Origin: Bacteroidales bacterium | Lineage (GTDB): Bacteria; Bacteroidota; Bacteroidia; Bacteroidales; F082 | Reading direction: 5' to 3' | NCBI GenBank assembly: GCA_017651645.1 | Contig: JAGCCO010000013.1 | Coordinates: 82,586 to 146,585 of the forward strand | Length of the DNA: 64,000 nt | In this document: piece after piece, positions 16,133 through 25,559 of the stretch | Numbering within the stretch: the stretch's first letter is position 1 | Layout of the letters: every line of letters begins with the position of its first letter | Made by a program: the position numbers and the translations under genes | Notes under the pieces: generated by a model | What the model was told of the DNA's origin: nothing | Seen by the model: the letters and a program-made list of their open reading frames with translations, nothing else | Database searches by the model: none

Positions 16133-16637
16133 GCGCAGCCAACTGAGCTTCTTGTTCGCGCATCTTCTGCCTGACGGCGTTGATGTTGTTCTGCTTCTTT
16201 TTCTTGTCCATCATCTGTTGTTCGCAGCCGGCGATGGTCTCCAACACCTGCCGTAGGTTTTTGTTTTTTTCCAACACAAAAGCATGCACGACGCCCTCTA
16301 TCTCACGCAGACTACGCATGATGTTGATTTGTCGCTCGGGGGTAAGGGTGTTTTGGATGAGGAAAAGATAGTCCACTCGTGGCGAAAACGAATACAGCAG
16401 CTTGTCTTTGCTGACGAGTGAGACGAGGTTATAGACATTGTAGTTTTCGCCTGCCGTGTAATAAAAGAAGGAGAAGGGTACGCCTTCAAAGATAAGGTCA
16501 TCGTATCTGGCGAGGTCTAAAAAGAGCTTGTTGTTGATGTTCCACGCCAGCTTGTAGTCGACCAAGGCGGAGTTAATGCCGACAACGGTGGTGTCGTCGA
16601 ACGAGGCAATCTGTATCTTGTTGCTTTTGGGTTTCAT
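16116..16637 (-). CDS. IPExxxVDY family protein
   Basis: A 173-residue cytosolic protein. The conserved VDYLFLIQ segment sits near residue 82, though the residues before it (SFSPR) differ from the name-giving motif. The family is typical of Bacteroidetes and sits beside rnc, as here; its function is unknown. The C-terminus is charged and glutamine-rich, probably a coiled coil. A TATCTTTG box lies 4 bases upstream of the ATG, which predicts an almost leaderless transcript in addition to read-through from rnc. It overlaps the convergent GT39 gene by 17 bases. Confidence 0.78.
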   Translation of the reverse strand: MKPKSNKIQIASFDDTTVVGINSALVDYKLAWNINNKLFLDLARYDDLIFEGVPFSFFYYTAGENYNVYNLVSLVSKDKLLYSFSPRVDYLFLIQNTLTPERQINIMRSLREIEGVVHAFVLEKNKNLRQVLETIAGCEQQMMDKKKKQNNINAVRQKMREQEAQLAALRAQS

Positions 16638-16641
16638 GCCG

Positions 16642-16649
16642 CAAAGATA
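16642..16649 (-). promoter_or_regulatory. -7 box directly before the IPExxxVDY start codon
   Basis: TATCTTTG on the minus strand, then CGGC, then ATG. It could be chance within an operon. Confidence 0.45.
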
Positions 16650-16652
16650 CAA

Positions 16653-17375
16653 TTATTCTTTGAACAATTCTTGACAGGTTTTTTCGGCGGCCAGCTGCTC
16701 GGCACCGCGGATGGAACGGTCGATGGCATCGGCATAAGGCTTGCCATCGATGACAATCTGGACGTGGAACTGTTTCTTGTGACCCTCTCCGATTTCCTCC
16801 AACATCTTGAACACGGTGTTTTTTTTCTGTTTTTGCGACCATTCCAAGAGCTTGCTCTTGAAGTTGACATCGGTTTGTTGGAGCTGTTCCATGTCGATGT
16901 GGACCTTTACGATGCGGTCGATGATGATGTGTTTGGTGAAGTCGAAGCCACGGTCGAGGTAGATGGCTCCCATAAGGGCTTCGAAGGCGTTGCCGCCCAT
17001 CGAGCGGGCTTGATTGCCGGTGTCGGGGGCATGGCGGATGTAGTCGCCGAAACCGAGTTTCTCCGAGAGTTTGTTGAGGGAGACACGGCTGACGATGCGC
17101 GAGCGCATCTCGGTGAGGAAGCCTTCGGGCTGGGTGGGGTAGGTGTGGAAGAGGTAGTCGGCCACGGCAGTGCTCAGCACGGCATCGCCGAGGTATTCCA
17201 TGCGTTCGTTGCTGACGTGGTAGTTACCCACGCTTTCGACCGCCACCGACTTATGAGTAAAGGCCACGCGATACAAGGCGATGTTCTTCGGGTAGAACCC
17301 GAAGATGTTGTGGATATAGTCGTAGAGTGCCTTGTCTTGGGGGTCTTTGGGACCAAAAAGAGAGGGGAAAGCCAT
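16653..17375 (-). CDS. rnc: Ribonuclease III
   Basis: A 240-residue double-strand RNA endonuclease that processes rRNA and structured mRNAs. The N-terminal catalytic domain has the signature NERMEYLGDAVLS (about residues 57-69), and the C-terminal third is a dsRNA-binding domain. At the second catalytic motif the sequence is GNAFEALMGAIYLD: asparagine stands where E. coli has Asp114, while the following glutamate is kept. I recall this as usual for Bacteroidetes. The ATG at 17375 is preferred over a TTG at 17387 that would overlap fabF; it lies 1 base after the fabF stop. Confidence 0.94.
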   Translation of the reverse strand: MAFPSLFGPKDPQDKALYDYIHNIFGFYPKNIALYRVAFTHKSVAVESVGNYHVSNERMEYLGDAVLSTAVADYLFHTYPTQPEGFLTEMRSRIVSRVSLNKLSEKLGFGDYIRHAPDTGNQARSMGGNAFEALMGAIYLDRGFDFTKHIIIDRIVKVHIDMEQLQQTDVNFKSKLLEWSQKQKKNTVFKMLEEIGEGHKKQFHVQIVIDGKPYADAIDRSIRGAEQLAAEKTCQELFKE

Positions 17376-17376
17376 C

Positions 17377-18630
17377 TTAGGATTCAAACTTTTTGAAAAT
17401 CAAGGTGGCGTTTTGTCCGCCGAAGCCGAATGAGTTGGTGAGGGCGTAGTGGATGTCGCGCTTGCGGGCCTTGTTGAAGGTGAAATCAAGGCGCGGGTCG
17501 ATGTTCGGGTCGTCGTCGAAGTGGTTGATGGTGGGCGGGATGATGCCGTTCTTCAGTGCCAGGATGGTGGCGATGGCTTCCACCGCGCCGGCACCGCCCA
17601 AAAGGTGACCCGTCATGGACTTGGTGGAGTTGATGCTGATGTTATAGGCGTGTTCGCCAAACACCTCTTTGATGGCGATAGGTTCAGCCACGTCGCCCAC
17701 TGGGGTTGAGGTGCCGTGGGTGTTGATGTGGTCGACGACTTCGGGAGAGAGACCGGCATCGTCCAAGGCGCGTTGCATGCTAAGGATGCCGCCCAAGCCT
17801 TCGGGATGCGGAGCCGTGATGTGGTAGGCGTCGGCTGAGGCTCCGCCACCCACGACTTCGGCATAAATCTTGGCGCCACGTGCGATGGCGTGTTCGTATT
17901 CCTCAAGGATGAGGCAGCCGGCGCCTTCGCCCATGACGAAACCGTCGCGGTTGAGGTCGAAGGGACGTGAGGCGGTCATAAAGTCGTCGTTACGCGTCGA
18001 GAGGGCTTTCATGGCGTTGAAGCCACCGATGCCGCACACGCCGATGGCTGCACCTGCGCCGCCGGCCACGATGACCTTGCTCTTTCCCCAACGGATATAG
18101 TTGAAGGCATCAATGACAGCATGTGCCGATGAAGCGCAAGCCGATACGGTGGAGAAGTTAGGGCCACGGAAACCGTATTTAATGGAGACGACACCCGCGG
18201 GCATGTTGACAATCATTTTGGTAATGAGGAAGGGGCTGAAACGCGGCGTGAGGTCGGTTTGCGAGTATTCCATGACCTCGTTGTACATGTGGTTGACGCC
18301 ACCGATGCCGGAGGTGACGATGACGCCGACATCGTCAAAGTCGGTGTTTTCAGGGCTGATGCCCGAGTCGGCGATGGCTTCGTCGGCAGCGATGAGGTCA
18401 AACTGCGCAAACAGGTCGTATTTGCGGGCGGTCTTCTTGTCGAAATAGTCGTCGGGGTTGTACCCTTTCACCTCGCAGGCGAAATGGGTCTTGAATAAAG
18501 TAGAATCGAAACGGGTAATCTCACAAGCACCGTTTTTTCCATTTACCAGTCCTTCCCAGAAATCCTTGACAGTGTTTCCGATGGGGGTGATGGCACCGAG
18601 GCCTGTGACGACTACGCGTTTCGATTCCAT
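17377..18630 (-). CDS. fabF: 3-oxoacyl-[ACP] synthase II
   Basis: A 417-residue condensing enzyme that elongates acyl-ACP with malonyl-ACP in fatty acid synthesis. The active-site cysteine is in TVSACASSAHAVIDAF (near residue 165). The two histidines are in INTHGTSTPVGD and NSTKSMTGHLLGGAGAVEA, and the Gly-rich C-terminal FGFGGQNA is present. The complete triad and standard length make the call firm. It lies between acpP and rnc in a conserved operon order, 24 bases after acpP and 1 base before rnc. Confidence 0.97.
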   Translation of the reverse strand: MESKRVVVTGLGAITPIGNTVKDFWEGLVNGKNGACEITRFDSTLFKTHFACEVKGYNPDDYFDKKTARKYDLFAQFDLIAADEAIADSGISPENTDFDDVGVIVTSGIGGVNHMYNEVMEYSQTDLTPRFSPFLITKMIVNMPAGVVSIKYGFRGPNFSTVSACASSAHAVIDAFNYIRWGKSKVIVAGGAGAAIGVCGIGGFNAMKALSTRNDDFMTASRPFDLNRDGFVMGEGAGCLILEEYEHAIARGAKIYAEVVGGGASADAYHITAPHPEGLGGILSMQRALDDAGLSPEVVDHINTHGTSTPVGDVAEPIAIKEVFGEHAYNISINSTKSMTGHLLGGAGAVEAIATILALKNGIIPPTINHFDDDPNIDPRLDFTFNKARKRDIHYALTNSFGFGGQNATLIFKKFES

Positions 18631-18654
18631 AAAACAGTTTATTTAATTTGAAAA

Positions 18655-18900
18655 TCAGTTGTTTTCAGCACGCATCTTTTCGATGAGCTTCACAACGTCA
18701 CCCACGGTCTGGATGTTTTCCTGTTGGTCGTCCGGGATGGAGAGGTTGAAGTTCTTTTCAAAGTCCATCATCAGTTCGACGGTGTCTAATGAGTCAGCGC
18801 CAAGGTCGTTGGTGAAGCTGGCTTCCATGGTCACTTCCGAAGGATCCACGCCGAGTTTTTCAGCGATAATCGGAACGATTTCATTCAAAATTTCTGACAT
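18655..18900 (-). CDS. acpP: Acyl carrier protein
   Basis: An 81-residue acidic carrier of fatty acid intermediates. The phosphopantetheine serine is in [10 protein letters not shown] (serine near residue 37), and the surrounding helices are typical. The frame is open to a TTG at 18909, but the ATG at 18900 gives the standard start [18 protein letters not shown] box lies 43 bases upstream, making acpP the first gene of acpP-fabF-rnc. Confidence 0.96.
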   Translation of the reverse strand: MSEILNEIVPIIAEKLGVDPSEVTMEASFTNDLGADSLDTVELMMDFEKNFNLSIPDDQQENIQTVGDVVKLIEKMRAENN

Positions 18901-18943
18901 AGTTCTCAATTTTTAGTGAATAAATAATACTCGTTTTCGGCGG

Positions 18944-18951
18944 CAAAGGTA
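18944..18951 (-). promoter_or_regulatory. -7 box of the acpP-fabF-rnc operon
   Basis: TACCTTTG on the minus strand, 43 bases before the acpP ATG. Confidence 0.65.
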
Positions 18952-19060
18952 CAACTTTTTTTTATAATGGAATATTTTTTCGGATTTTCACCTTCTTTTT
19001 GGACAAATCCATCTTAGGTGCGTTAATTCTTCGTATTTTTACCCCATCAAATCAAACCCT

Positions 19061-21901
19061 ATGGAAACCACAGAGAAAAAACTCTTCCTTTTAGATGCCT
19101 ACGCATTGATATACAGGGCTTTCTTCGCCTTGAGCAAGAACCCGAGAATGAACTCGAAAGGGGTCAACACCTCGGCCGTCATGGGCTTCCTCAACTCGCT
19201 CTACGAAATCCTACAAAAAGAGAAACCCACCCACATCGGCGTGGCCTTCGACGTGTCCGGCACCGCCCAGCGACAGGCTGAGTACAGCGAATACAAAGCC
19301 AACCGCGAGAAGATGCCCGATGACTTGCGCGAATCCATACCTTATATCATCAGGCTCATCGAGGCCTTCAACATCCCCGTCTACGGCGTGGAAGGCTATG
19401 AGGCCGACGACGTCATCGGCACCCTGTCGAAAAAGGCGGAACAACAAGGCTTCACCACCTATATGATGACCCCCGACAAGGACTTCGGACAACTGGTGAC
19501 GGACAAAATCCTGCTCTACAAACCCGCCAAATTCGGCGAGCCGGCACAGGTTTGGGGGGCCAAAGAGGTGTGCGAACGCTATGGTATCAAAGAACCCAAG
19601 CAACTCATCGACATCCTCGGCCTCTGGGGCGATGCCTCCGACAACATCCCGGGCATCCCTGGCATCGGCGAGAAGACAGCGTCAGCTTTGGTGGGACAAT
19701 ACGGCAGCGTGGAGAATCTCATCGCCCACGCCGACGAGCTGAAAGGCAAACAGAAAGAGAACGTCATCAACTTTGCCGAGCAAGGACTGATGTCGAAAGC
19801 GCTGGCCACCATCAATCTTGAGGTGCCTGTTGGGTTTAATGAGGAAGAACTGAAATCCAAGGAACCCGACGTGCCTGCACTGATGGCCCTCTTCGAGGAA
19901 CTGGAGTTCAAGGCCTTCGCCAAACGCTTCCTCGACGACTATAAGAAATCCCACGACAGCGTGCCAACAACGGTGGAAACGCCTGCCCCAAAGCCTGCAT
20001 CACCAGAGTCGTTCTCCGCACCCTCCCCCTCCGGACAATTCGACCTTTTCCACCAAGGCGACAATAGCGGCCTGTTGGAGTTTTCCGACAAGGATTCGGC
20101 CAAGACCGTGCCGCATGATTATAAACTGGTGGAAACTGAAGCCGAAATCAAGGCATTGGTGGAATTACTATCCAAGCAGCAACAATTCGTCTTCGATACC
20201 GAGACGACCAACATCGACGTGTATTCAGCCGATTTGGTGGGACTCTCTTTTGCCATCAAGGCGCATGAGGCCTGGTACCTACCGATGCCCGCCGAGCGAG
20301 AGGCTTGCCAGATGAAGCTGGAGCTGCTGCGGCCTTTGTTCGAGAACGAAACCATCCTGAAAATCGGGCAGAACCTGAAATACGATATCTCTATGCTGGC
20401 ACAATACGGCATCCGCGTGAAAGGTCCGATGTTCGACACCATGCTGGCGCATTATCTCCTCGAGCCCGAGCAACGCCACAATATGGACTATCTCGCCGAG
20501 GTCTACCTCAACTATCTCACCATCCCGATTGAAGATTTGATTGGCAAAGGTCGTATGCAGAAGACCATGCGCGAGGTGCCAGTGAATTTAGTTAAGGAAT
20601 ATGCCGCCGAGGATGCCGACATCACTTTGCAACTCTATGAGAAGCTGTTGCCCCTGCTGAAGGAAAACGGCGTGGAGAAGCTGTTCTATGAGATTGAGAT
20701 GCCACTGGTGCCTGTGCTCAGCCGCATGGAAGCCAACGGCGTACGCATCGACACGGAGAACCTGCAACAAATCAGCGAGGCCTTTGGCGTTGAGATACGG
20801 AAGATTGAGGAAGAGATCTATAAAGCCGCTGGTATGCCCTTCAATATCGCCTCGCCAAAACAGTTAGGCGAAATCCTCTTCGAGCGCCTACGCATCGACG
20901 AGAAAGCCAAGAAAACCAAGACGGGACAATATGCCACAGGCGAGGATGTGCTGCAGAAACTGTCACACAAGCATCCCATCATCCAAATGATTTTGGACTA
21001 CCGCTCGCTCACCAAACTGAAGTCCACCTATCTGGATGCGCTACCTGCTTTGGTCAATCCCAAGGATGGTCTCATTCATACCTCTTACAACCAGGCTGTC
21101 ACTGCCACGGGGCGTTTAAGCTCCAACAATCCCAACTTGCAGAACATCCCTGTACGCACCGCCCAAGGCCGTGAGATTCGCCGTGCCTTCGTGCCACGCA
21201 GTCCACAATACACGTTGCTTGCCGCCGATTACAGTCAAATCGAGTTGCGTATCATCGCCCATTTGAGTCAAGACCCCGCCATGGTGAAAGACTTCAACCT
21301 CGGTCATGATATCCATGCCGCTACGGCGGCCAAGGTATTCCATGTGCCCATGGACCAGGTCACCAAGGAGCAACGCAGTCGCGCCAAGGCGGTCAACTTC
21401 GGCATCATCTACGGCATGTCGGCTTTCGGTTTAGCTGAAAGGATGGAGCTCTCGCGCAGCGAGGCCGCCGACATAATCAAGAAATACTTCGAGGAATATG
21501 CGGGCATCAAGGAATACATGAATCGTAGCATCGCCTTGGCTAGGGAACGCGGCTATGCCGAGACTATCTTAGGTCGCCGTCGTTACCTGCGCGACATCAA
21601 CGGCGCAAACAGTGTGGTGCGTGGCTTCGCAGAGCGCAACGCCATCAACGCGCCCATCCAAGGCAGTTCCGCCGACATGATCAAGATAGCTATGATTGGC
21701 ATCCACCAGGAACTAGAACGCTTGAAGATGCGGTCAAAGATGATCTTGCAGGTGCACGACGAATTGGTCTTCGACGCGCATCTCGACGAGCTAGATGCAC
21801 TGAAATCCATCGTTCAAGACAAGATGGTGAATGCCTTGCCACTCTCCGTGCCCGTGGTGGTGGAGATGAACACAGGCGCCAACTGGTTGGAGGCGCATTG
21901 A
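19061..21901 (+). CDS. polA: DNA polymerase I
   Basis: A 946-residue repair and Okazaki-fragment polymerase with three domains. The 5' nuclease domain occupies residues 1-300 (YEADDVIGTL near 112, GIPGIGEKTA near 200). A proline-rich linker follows. The 3'-5' exonuclease domain keeps DTETT near 376, KYD near 440 and EDADIT, so proofreading is probably active. Polymerase motifs are DYSQIELRI (near 722), RSRAKAVNFGIIYG (near 772) and VHDELVF (near 897). It is monocistronic, diverges from acpP and converges on phoH. Confidence 0.97.
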   Translation: METTEKKLFLLDAYALIYRAFFALSKNPRMNSKGVNTSAVMGFLNSLYEILQKEKPTHIGVAFDVSGTAQRQAEYSEYKANREKMPDDLRESIPYIIRLIEAFNIPVYGVEGYEADDVIGTLSKKAEQQGFTTYMMTPDKDFGQLVTDKILLYKPAKFGEPAQVWGAKEVCERYGIKEPKQLIDILGLWGDASDNIPGIPGIGEKTASALVGQYGSVENLIAHADELKGKQKENVINFAEQGLMSKALATINLEVPVGFNEEELKSKEPDVPALMALFEELEFKAFAKRFLDDYKKSHDSVPTTVETPAPKPASPESFSAPSPSGQFDLFHQGDNSGLLEFSDKDSAKTVPHDYKLVETEAEIKALVELLSKQQQFVFDTETTNIDVYSADLVGLSFAIKAHEAWYLPMPAEREACQMKLELLRPLFENETILKIGQNLKYDISMLAQYGIRVKGPMFDTMLAHYLLEPEQRHNMDYLAEVYLNYLTIPIEDLIGKGRMQKTMREVPVNLVKEYAAEDADITLQLYEKLLPLLKENGVEKLFYEIEMPLVPVLSRMEANGVRIDTENLQQISEAFGVEIRKIEEEIYKAAGMPFNIASPKQLGEILFERLRIDEKAKKTKTGQYATGEDVLQKLSHKHPIIQMILDYRSLTKLKSTYLDALPALVNPKDGLIHTSYNQAVTATGRLSSNNPNLQNIPVRTAQGREIRRAFVPRSPQYTLLAADYSQIELRIIAHLSQDPAMVKDFNLGHDIHAATAAKVFHVPMDQVTKEQRSRAKAVNFGIIYGMSAFGLAERMELSRSEAADIIKKYFEEYAGIKEYMNRSIALARERGYAETILGRRRYLRDINGANSVVRGFAERNAINAPIQGSSADMIKIAMIGIHQELERLKMRSKMILQVHDELVFDAHLDELDALKSIVQDKMVNALPLSVPVVVEMNTGANWLEAH

Positions 21902-21917
21902 GAGTAAAGTGAGCTTA

Positions 21918-22916
21918 TTAATTCTCTGGATTCTCCGTGACTGATGGCGCGGCATCGGAGTGTGTCTCTTCTTCGTGGTGTTTCTTGTAGGCATTGATAA
22001 TGTCTGTCACGAGCTTGTGTCGCACCACGTCCTTGTCGTCCAGGTAGATAAATTCGATGCCGCGCACGTCTTTCAACACCTCCATGGCTTGAGGCAATCC
22101 CGAGGGTGTCTTGGGCGGCAGGTCGATTTGGGTGATGTCGCCGGTGACGATGAACTTGGCTGAACGACCCATGCGGGTGAGGAACATCTTCAGCTGGCTG
22201 CGCGTGGCGTTCTGTGCCTCGTCGAGGATGACGAAGGCATGATCGAGGGTGCGGCCGCGCATAAAAGCCAAAGGCGCAATCTCGATAGTGTGGTCTTCAA
22301 GATAACCATCTAGTTTTGAAGACGGTATCATGTCACGCAAGGCATCATAAAGCGGTTGCAGATAAGGGTCGAGTTTGTCTTTCAGGTCGCCAGGCAGAAA
22401 ACCGAGATGTTCATCGGCTTCGACCGCAGGGCGGGTGAGGATAATTCTTCGTACTTGTTTGGCTTTCAAGGCTCTGACGGCCAAAGCAACTGCGGTATAG
22501 GTCTTGCCCGTACCGGCGGGACCGATGGCAAAAACCAAATCCTTTTGCTCCGAGGCTGTCACCATACGTTTCTGGTTGGTGGTAATGGCTTTGACGGGCA
22601 CGCCGCTGCGCCCAAAGACCAACACATCGCTCTCCGACATCTTCTGTTGTAACTCACTGTCGGTGGCTGCCATCATCACATCCTCTACGGTCTGTGCGGT
22701 GAGTTTGCCGAAACGCTCCAGTTGCACCATCAGGGTCTCGTAACGGCTGACAAAATACTCAATCTCATCATCGTCGCCTATCACCTTCACAAAGTCACCG
22801 CGCGCAATGATTTTCAACTTGGGGAACATGCTTTTCACCAGCTCCAGGTATTTGTCATTGGGACCATGGAGTTCCTTCGGGTCAACATTTTCTATTTGGA
22901 GGATCTGCTCTGCCAT
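21918..22916 (-). CDS. phoH: PhoH-family ATPase
   Basis: A 332-residue cytosolic P-loop protein of the PhoH/PhoH2 core family, related to superfamily I helicases. An N-terminal KH-like region (about 1-100) precedes the ATPase domain, with Walker A GPAGTGKT near 130 and Walker [10 protein letters not shown] near 230. RNA-linked roles are suspected for the family but not settled. The C-terminus has a short charged tail ([11 protein letters not shown]). A TATCTTTG box lies 17 bases upstream. It diverges from the SAM-hydrolase-like gene. Confidence 0.92.
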   Translation of the reverse strand: MAEQILQIENVDPKELHGPNDKYLELVKSMFPKLKIIARGDFVKVIGDDDEIEYFVSRYETLMVQLERFGKLTAQTVEDVMMAATDSELQQKMSESDVLVFGRSGVPVKAITTNQKRMVTASEQKDLVFAIGPAGTGKTYTAVALAVRALKAKQVRRIILTRPAVEADEHLGFLPGDLKDKLDPYLQPLYDALRDMIPSSKLDGYLEDHTIEIAPLAFMRGRTLDHAFVILDEAQNATRSQLKMFLTRMGRSAKFIVTGDITQIDLPPKTPSGLPQAMEVLKDVRGIEFIYLDDKDVVRHKLVTDIINAYKKHHEEETHSDAAPSVTENPEN

Positions 22917-22933
22917 CTCTATTATTTTAGGTG

Positions 22934-22941
22934 CAAAGATA
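22934..22941 (-). promoter_or_regulatory. -7 box of phoH
   Basis: TATCTTTG on the minus strand, 17 bases before the ATG at 22916. Confidence 0.65.
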
Positions 22942-23036
22942 GACTATTTTTCAGTTGTTTCACTCCCCGCAATGACAGATTGAAAATAATGAAGATTTTT
23001 TTTCAAAAACCTACCTTAGAATTGACATAAATGATA

Positions 23037-23044
23037 TACTTTTG
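23037..23044 (+). promoter_or_regulatory. -7 box of the SAM-hydrolase-like gene
   Basis: TACTTTTG, 29 bases before the ATG at 23074, with a TTG about 12 bases further upstream. Confidence 0.6.
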
Positions 23045-23073
23045 CAAAATCACTGAAAGGTCATAGCGTAACG

Positions 23074-23889
23074 ATGGCAATTATCACATTAACAAGCGAT
23101 TGGGGGAAAAAGGATTATTATGTTGCAGCGGTAAAGGGCACCATTCTGTCCATGCTTCCGACAGCGACCATTGTTGATGTTACGCATGAAATCGAACCTT
23201 TTAATGTTTCGCAAGCGGGTTTTACGCTGAAAAACTGCTTCCGATGCTTTCCTCCCGGGACGATTCACATCATTGCGGTCGACACGATTGAGTCGATGGA
23301 ATGCCCGCATGTGGTGGTGAAGGCCGAGGGACAATATTTCATCTCGACCGACAACGGCATCTTCAGCCATATCCTTGACGGGAAATATGAAGAAGCTGTT
23401 TGCATCGACGTGATGCAGGACACCGACTTTTTCACCTTTGCCACCCGTGACCGTTTTGCCAAAGTGGCCGTGATGATTGCCAACGGAGAGCCGCTGTCCA
23501 ATATCGGTGAACCTCGTTTGAAGTTGAATCCTGGCGGTGCTTTCTGTGCCGTGGCACGCGACAATACCATCGAGGGTGTGGTGATGCACATCGACTCCTA
23601 CGACAACCTGATTACCAATATCTCCAAGGAATTGTTTGAACGGGAACGCCGTGGCCGCGACTTCACTATCATGGTGAAAGGCGATCTCTACACCGTGGAT
23701 GAGATTTCCGATAGTTATCTCGATGTCGATGTGGTGGATTTGGTGGCCATCTTCGGCACGCACGGCTATCTTGAACTCGCCTTGAACAAAGCCAAATTGG
23801 CCTCACTTTGTGGTATTGAGCCTTCCTCAACCATCAAAGTGGTCTTCAACGATGGGAAATCGACTCCTACAATGGGCTCATTATTCTGA
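23074..23889 (+). CDS. SAM hydroxide adenosyltransferase-like protein (DUF62)
   Basis: A 271-residue protein of the SAM hydrolase / chlorinase-fluorinase fold. The family start ITLTSDWGKKDYYVAAVKG and the phrase STDNGIFSHIL are present. Characterised members cleave S-adenosylmethionine with water. Here the usual VVDPGVG-type stretch is replaced by IIAVDTIESMECPHVV, so this Bacteroidetes branch may differ in activity. It is cytosolic, sits divergent from phoH and overlaps the convergent PAP2 gene by 9 bases. The fold assignment is firm, the reaction less so. Confidence 0.82.
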   Translation: MAIITLTSDWGKKDYYVAAVKGTILSMLPTATIVDVTHEIEPFNVSQAGFTLKNCFRCFPPGTIHIIAVDTIESMECPHVVVKAEGQYFISTDNGIFSHILDGKYEEAVCIDVMQDTDFFTFATRDRFAKVAVMIANGEPLSNIGEPRLKLNPGGAFCAVARDNTIEGVVMHIDSYDNLITNISKELFERERRGRDFTIMVKGDLYTVDEISDSYLDVDVVDLVAIFGTHGYLELALNKAKLASLCGIEPSSTIKVVFNDGKSTPTMGSLF

Positions 23890-24456
23890 TTTCCAGATTT
23901 TTCTGACGACAACCAACTGAAATACCTTCCAAAGGATTAGTCCTATTAGTATTCCTAACAAAGCTCCGCAAAGGATGTCTCCAGGATAATGATAGCCAAT
24001 ATAAATGCGGCTGTAACTTGAGATGAAAGCCCAAAGAAACAGCACAATGGCTGGCCAAGGGCGGTATTTTCGAAGCACAGGTGTAAGGAAAGCGGCCACG
24101 CCAAAAGTATTGGCGGCATGAGAGGAAACGAAACCGTATCTTCCACCCGCCATGCCTTTGGGAAGGTATATTAAATCTTGAAAATCAACATTATAGCAAG
24201 GTCTTAAGCGATGAAAGACAGGTTTGCATACATGGGAAGCCAATTGGTCGGTGCAGAGCACCACGATTCCAAGGGCCAAAAAGACCCACCAGCAACGTTT
24301 GCCGTATTGCTTAATAGCCCAGTATATTAATAATAGGTATAACGGAAACCACATCCACATATCGGTGACAAGCACCATGACCTTGTCCATCCAATCGACG
24401 TGCAGGCCGTTGAGGAAAAGGAAAAGTTGGGAGTCGATGGAGGAGAGGCTTTCCAT
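23881..24456 (-). CDS. PAP2-family membrane phosphatase
   Basis: A 191-residue inner-membrane protein with about five helices and the three phosphatase motifs: KPVFHRLRP, SSHAANTFG (in place of PSGH) and SRIYIGYHYPGD with catalytic histidine. Such enzymes remove phosphate from lipid or isoprenoid diphosphates, for example undecaprenyl diphosphate; the substrate is not evident. A TTG start at 24474 would overlap obgE, so the ATG at 24456, 11 bases after the obgE stop, is chosen. It is likely co-transcribed with obgE. Confidence 0.88.
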   Translation of the reverse strand: MESLSSIDSQLFLFLNGLHVDWMDKVMVLVTDMWMWFPLYLLLIYWAIKQYGKRCWWVFLALGIVVLCTDQLASHVCKPVFHRLRPCYNVDFQDLIYLPKGMAGGRYGFVSSHAANTFGVAAFLTPVLRKYRPWPAIVLFLWAFISSYSRIYIGYHYPGDILCGALLGILIGLILWKVFQLVVVRKIWKSE

Positions 24457-24467
24457 AGGTTGCGTTT

Positions 24468-25478
24468 TTACCAATCTTCCCCTTTGTCACCCTTATTCAG
24501 CGTCAGCCAAATCAGGTCCTTCAGTTCGGTGATGCCTTGGTTGGCGACGGAGCTGATGAAGATATGCGGAATCTTCTTGGGCAGGTGCTTCTTGATTTCT
24601 TTGATGGCGTCTTCGTCGACCAAATCACATTTCGTGATGGCCAAGATGCGGTCTTTATCCATCAGCTCGGGATTGTATTTCTTTAATTCGTTGAGCAGGA
24701 TGTCGTATTCTTTCTTCACATCCTCCGTGTTGGCGGGCACCATAAACAAAAGGGTGGAGTTTCTTTCGATATGACGCAAGAATCTAATACCCAATCCTTT
24801 ACCTTCTGCAGCGCCTTCGATGATACCTGGAATGTCGGCCATGACGAAGCTGCGGTGACCGCGATAGCTGACAATGCCGAGGTTGGGTACCAAAGTAGTG
24901 AAGGGATAGTCGGCAATCTCAGGCTTGGCGGCCGAAACGACCGAAAGCAAGGTGGACTTACCTGCGTTGGGGAAACCGACCAGACCGACGTCTGCCAACA
25001 GCTTTAGTTCCAGAGTGATCCATTCTTCTTGGTTGGGCTCGCCGGGTTGGGCAAACTTGGGCGCCTGCAGGGTGGCTGTCTTGAAGAAGGTGTTGCCTTT
25101 GCCTCCGCGACCACCTTTGAGCAGCACAACGGTCTGTCCGTCCTCGGTGATCTCGCCCATCATGGTATGGTCTTCGGCACGATAGGCCACAGTCCCCAAA
25201 GGAACGTCGATAAAAACATCATCGCCTGCAGCTCCTGTGAGCTGGTTCTTGCCGCCAGGCACGCCGTCGCCTGCATATACGTGTTTGGTGTAGCGCAGGT
25301 GGAGTAAGGTCCAAAGCTGGGCATTGCCGCGCAGGATGACATCGCCGCCACGACCGCCGTCGCCGCCGTCAGGACCGCCTTTCGGGATATATTTCTCTCT
25401 CCTGAAATGCAACGATCCCGCACCGCCCTTACCCGAGCGACAGAATATCTTGACGTAATCTACAAAGTTTGAAGTCAT
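24468..25478 (-). CDS. obgE: GTPase Obg
   Basis: A 336-residue essential GTPase linked to 50S ribosome assembly. The glycine-rich Obg domain occupies residues 1-160 ([20 protein letters not shown]). The G domain follows with GFPNAGKST near 167, the switch region [12 protein letters not shown], and [16 protein letters not shown]. The extra C-terminal OCT domain of some species is absent. It is first of two genes with the PAP2 gene. Its upstream gap to the PBP gene is filled by an ATTCAGCATT repeat. Confidence 0.96.
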   Translation of the reverse strand: MTSNFVDYVKIFCRSGKGGAGSLHFRREKYIPKGGPDGGDGGRGGDVILRGNAQLWTLLHLRYTKHVYAGDGVPGGKNQLTGAAGDDVFIDVPLGTVAYRAEDHTMMGEITEDGQTVVLLKGGRGGKGNTFFKTATLQAPKFAQPGEPNQEEWITLELKLLADVGLVGFPNAGKSTLLSVVSAAKPEIADYPFTTLVPNLGIVSYRGHRSFVMADIPGIIEGAAEGKGLGIRFLRHIERNSTLLFMVPANTEDVKKEYDILLNELKKYNPELMDKDRILAITKCDLVDEDAIKEIKKHLPKKIPHIFISSVANQGITELKDLIWLTLNKGDKGEDW

Positions 25479-25483
25479 GGTTG

Positions 25484-25559
25484 TTCAATTATGAATTAGG
25501 AATGCTGAATTATGAATGACACCACATTCAGCATTCTTCATTCAGCATTCATCATTAAA
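25484..25559. repeat. GAATTAGGAATGCTGAAT / ATTCAGCATT repeat
   Basis: AATGCTGAAT at 25501-25510 faces two copies of ATTCAGCATT at 25526-25535 and 25540-25549. The 18 bases at 25493-25510 recur exactly in reverse at 8739-8756. It fills the gap between the PBP1A gene and obgE and may act as a weak terminator. Confidence 0.8.

Noticed and set aside
16671..17396. A 241-codon open frame antisense to rnc
   Set aside because: Shadow of rnc and the fabF end, with valine/aspartate-rich meaningless translation.
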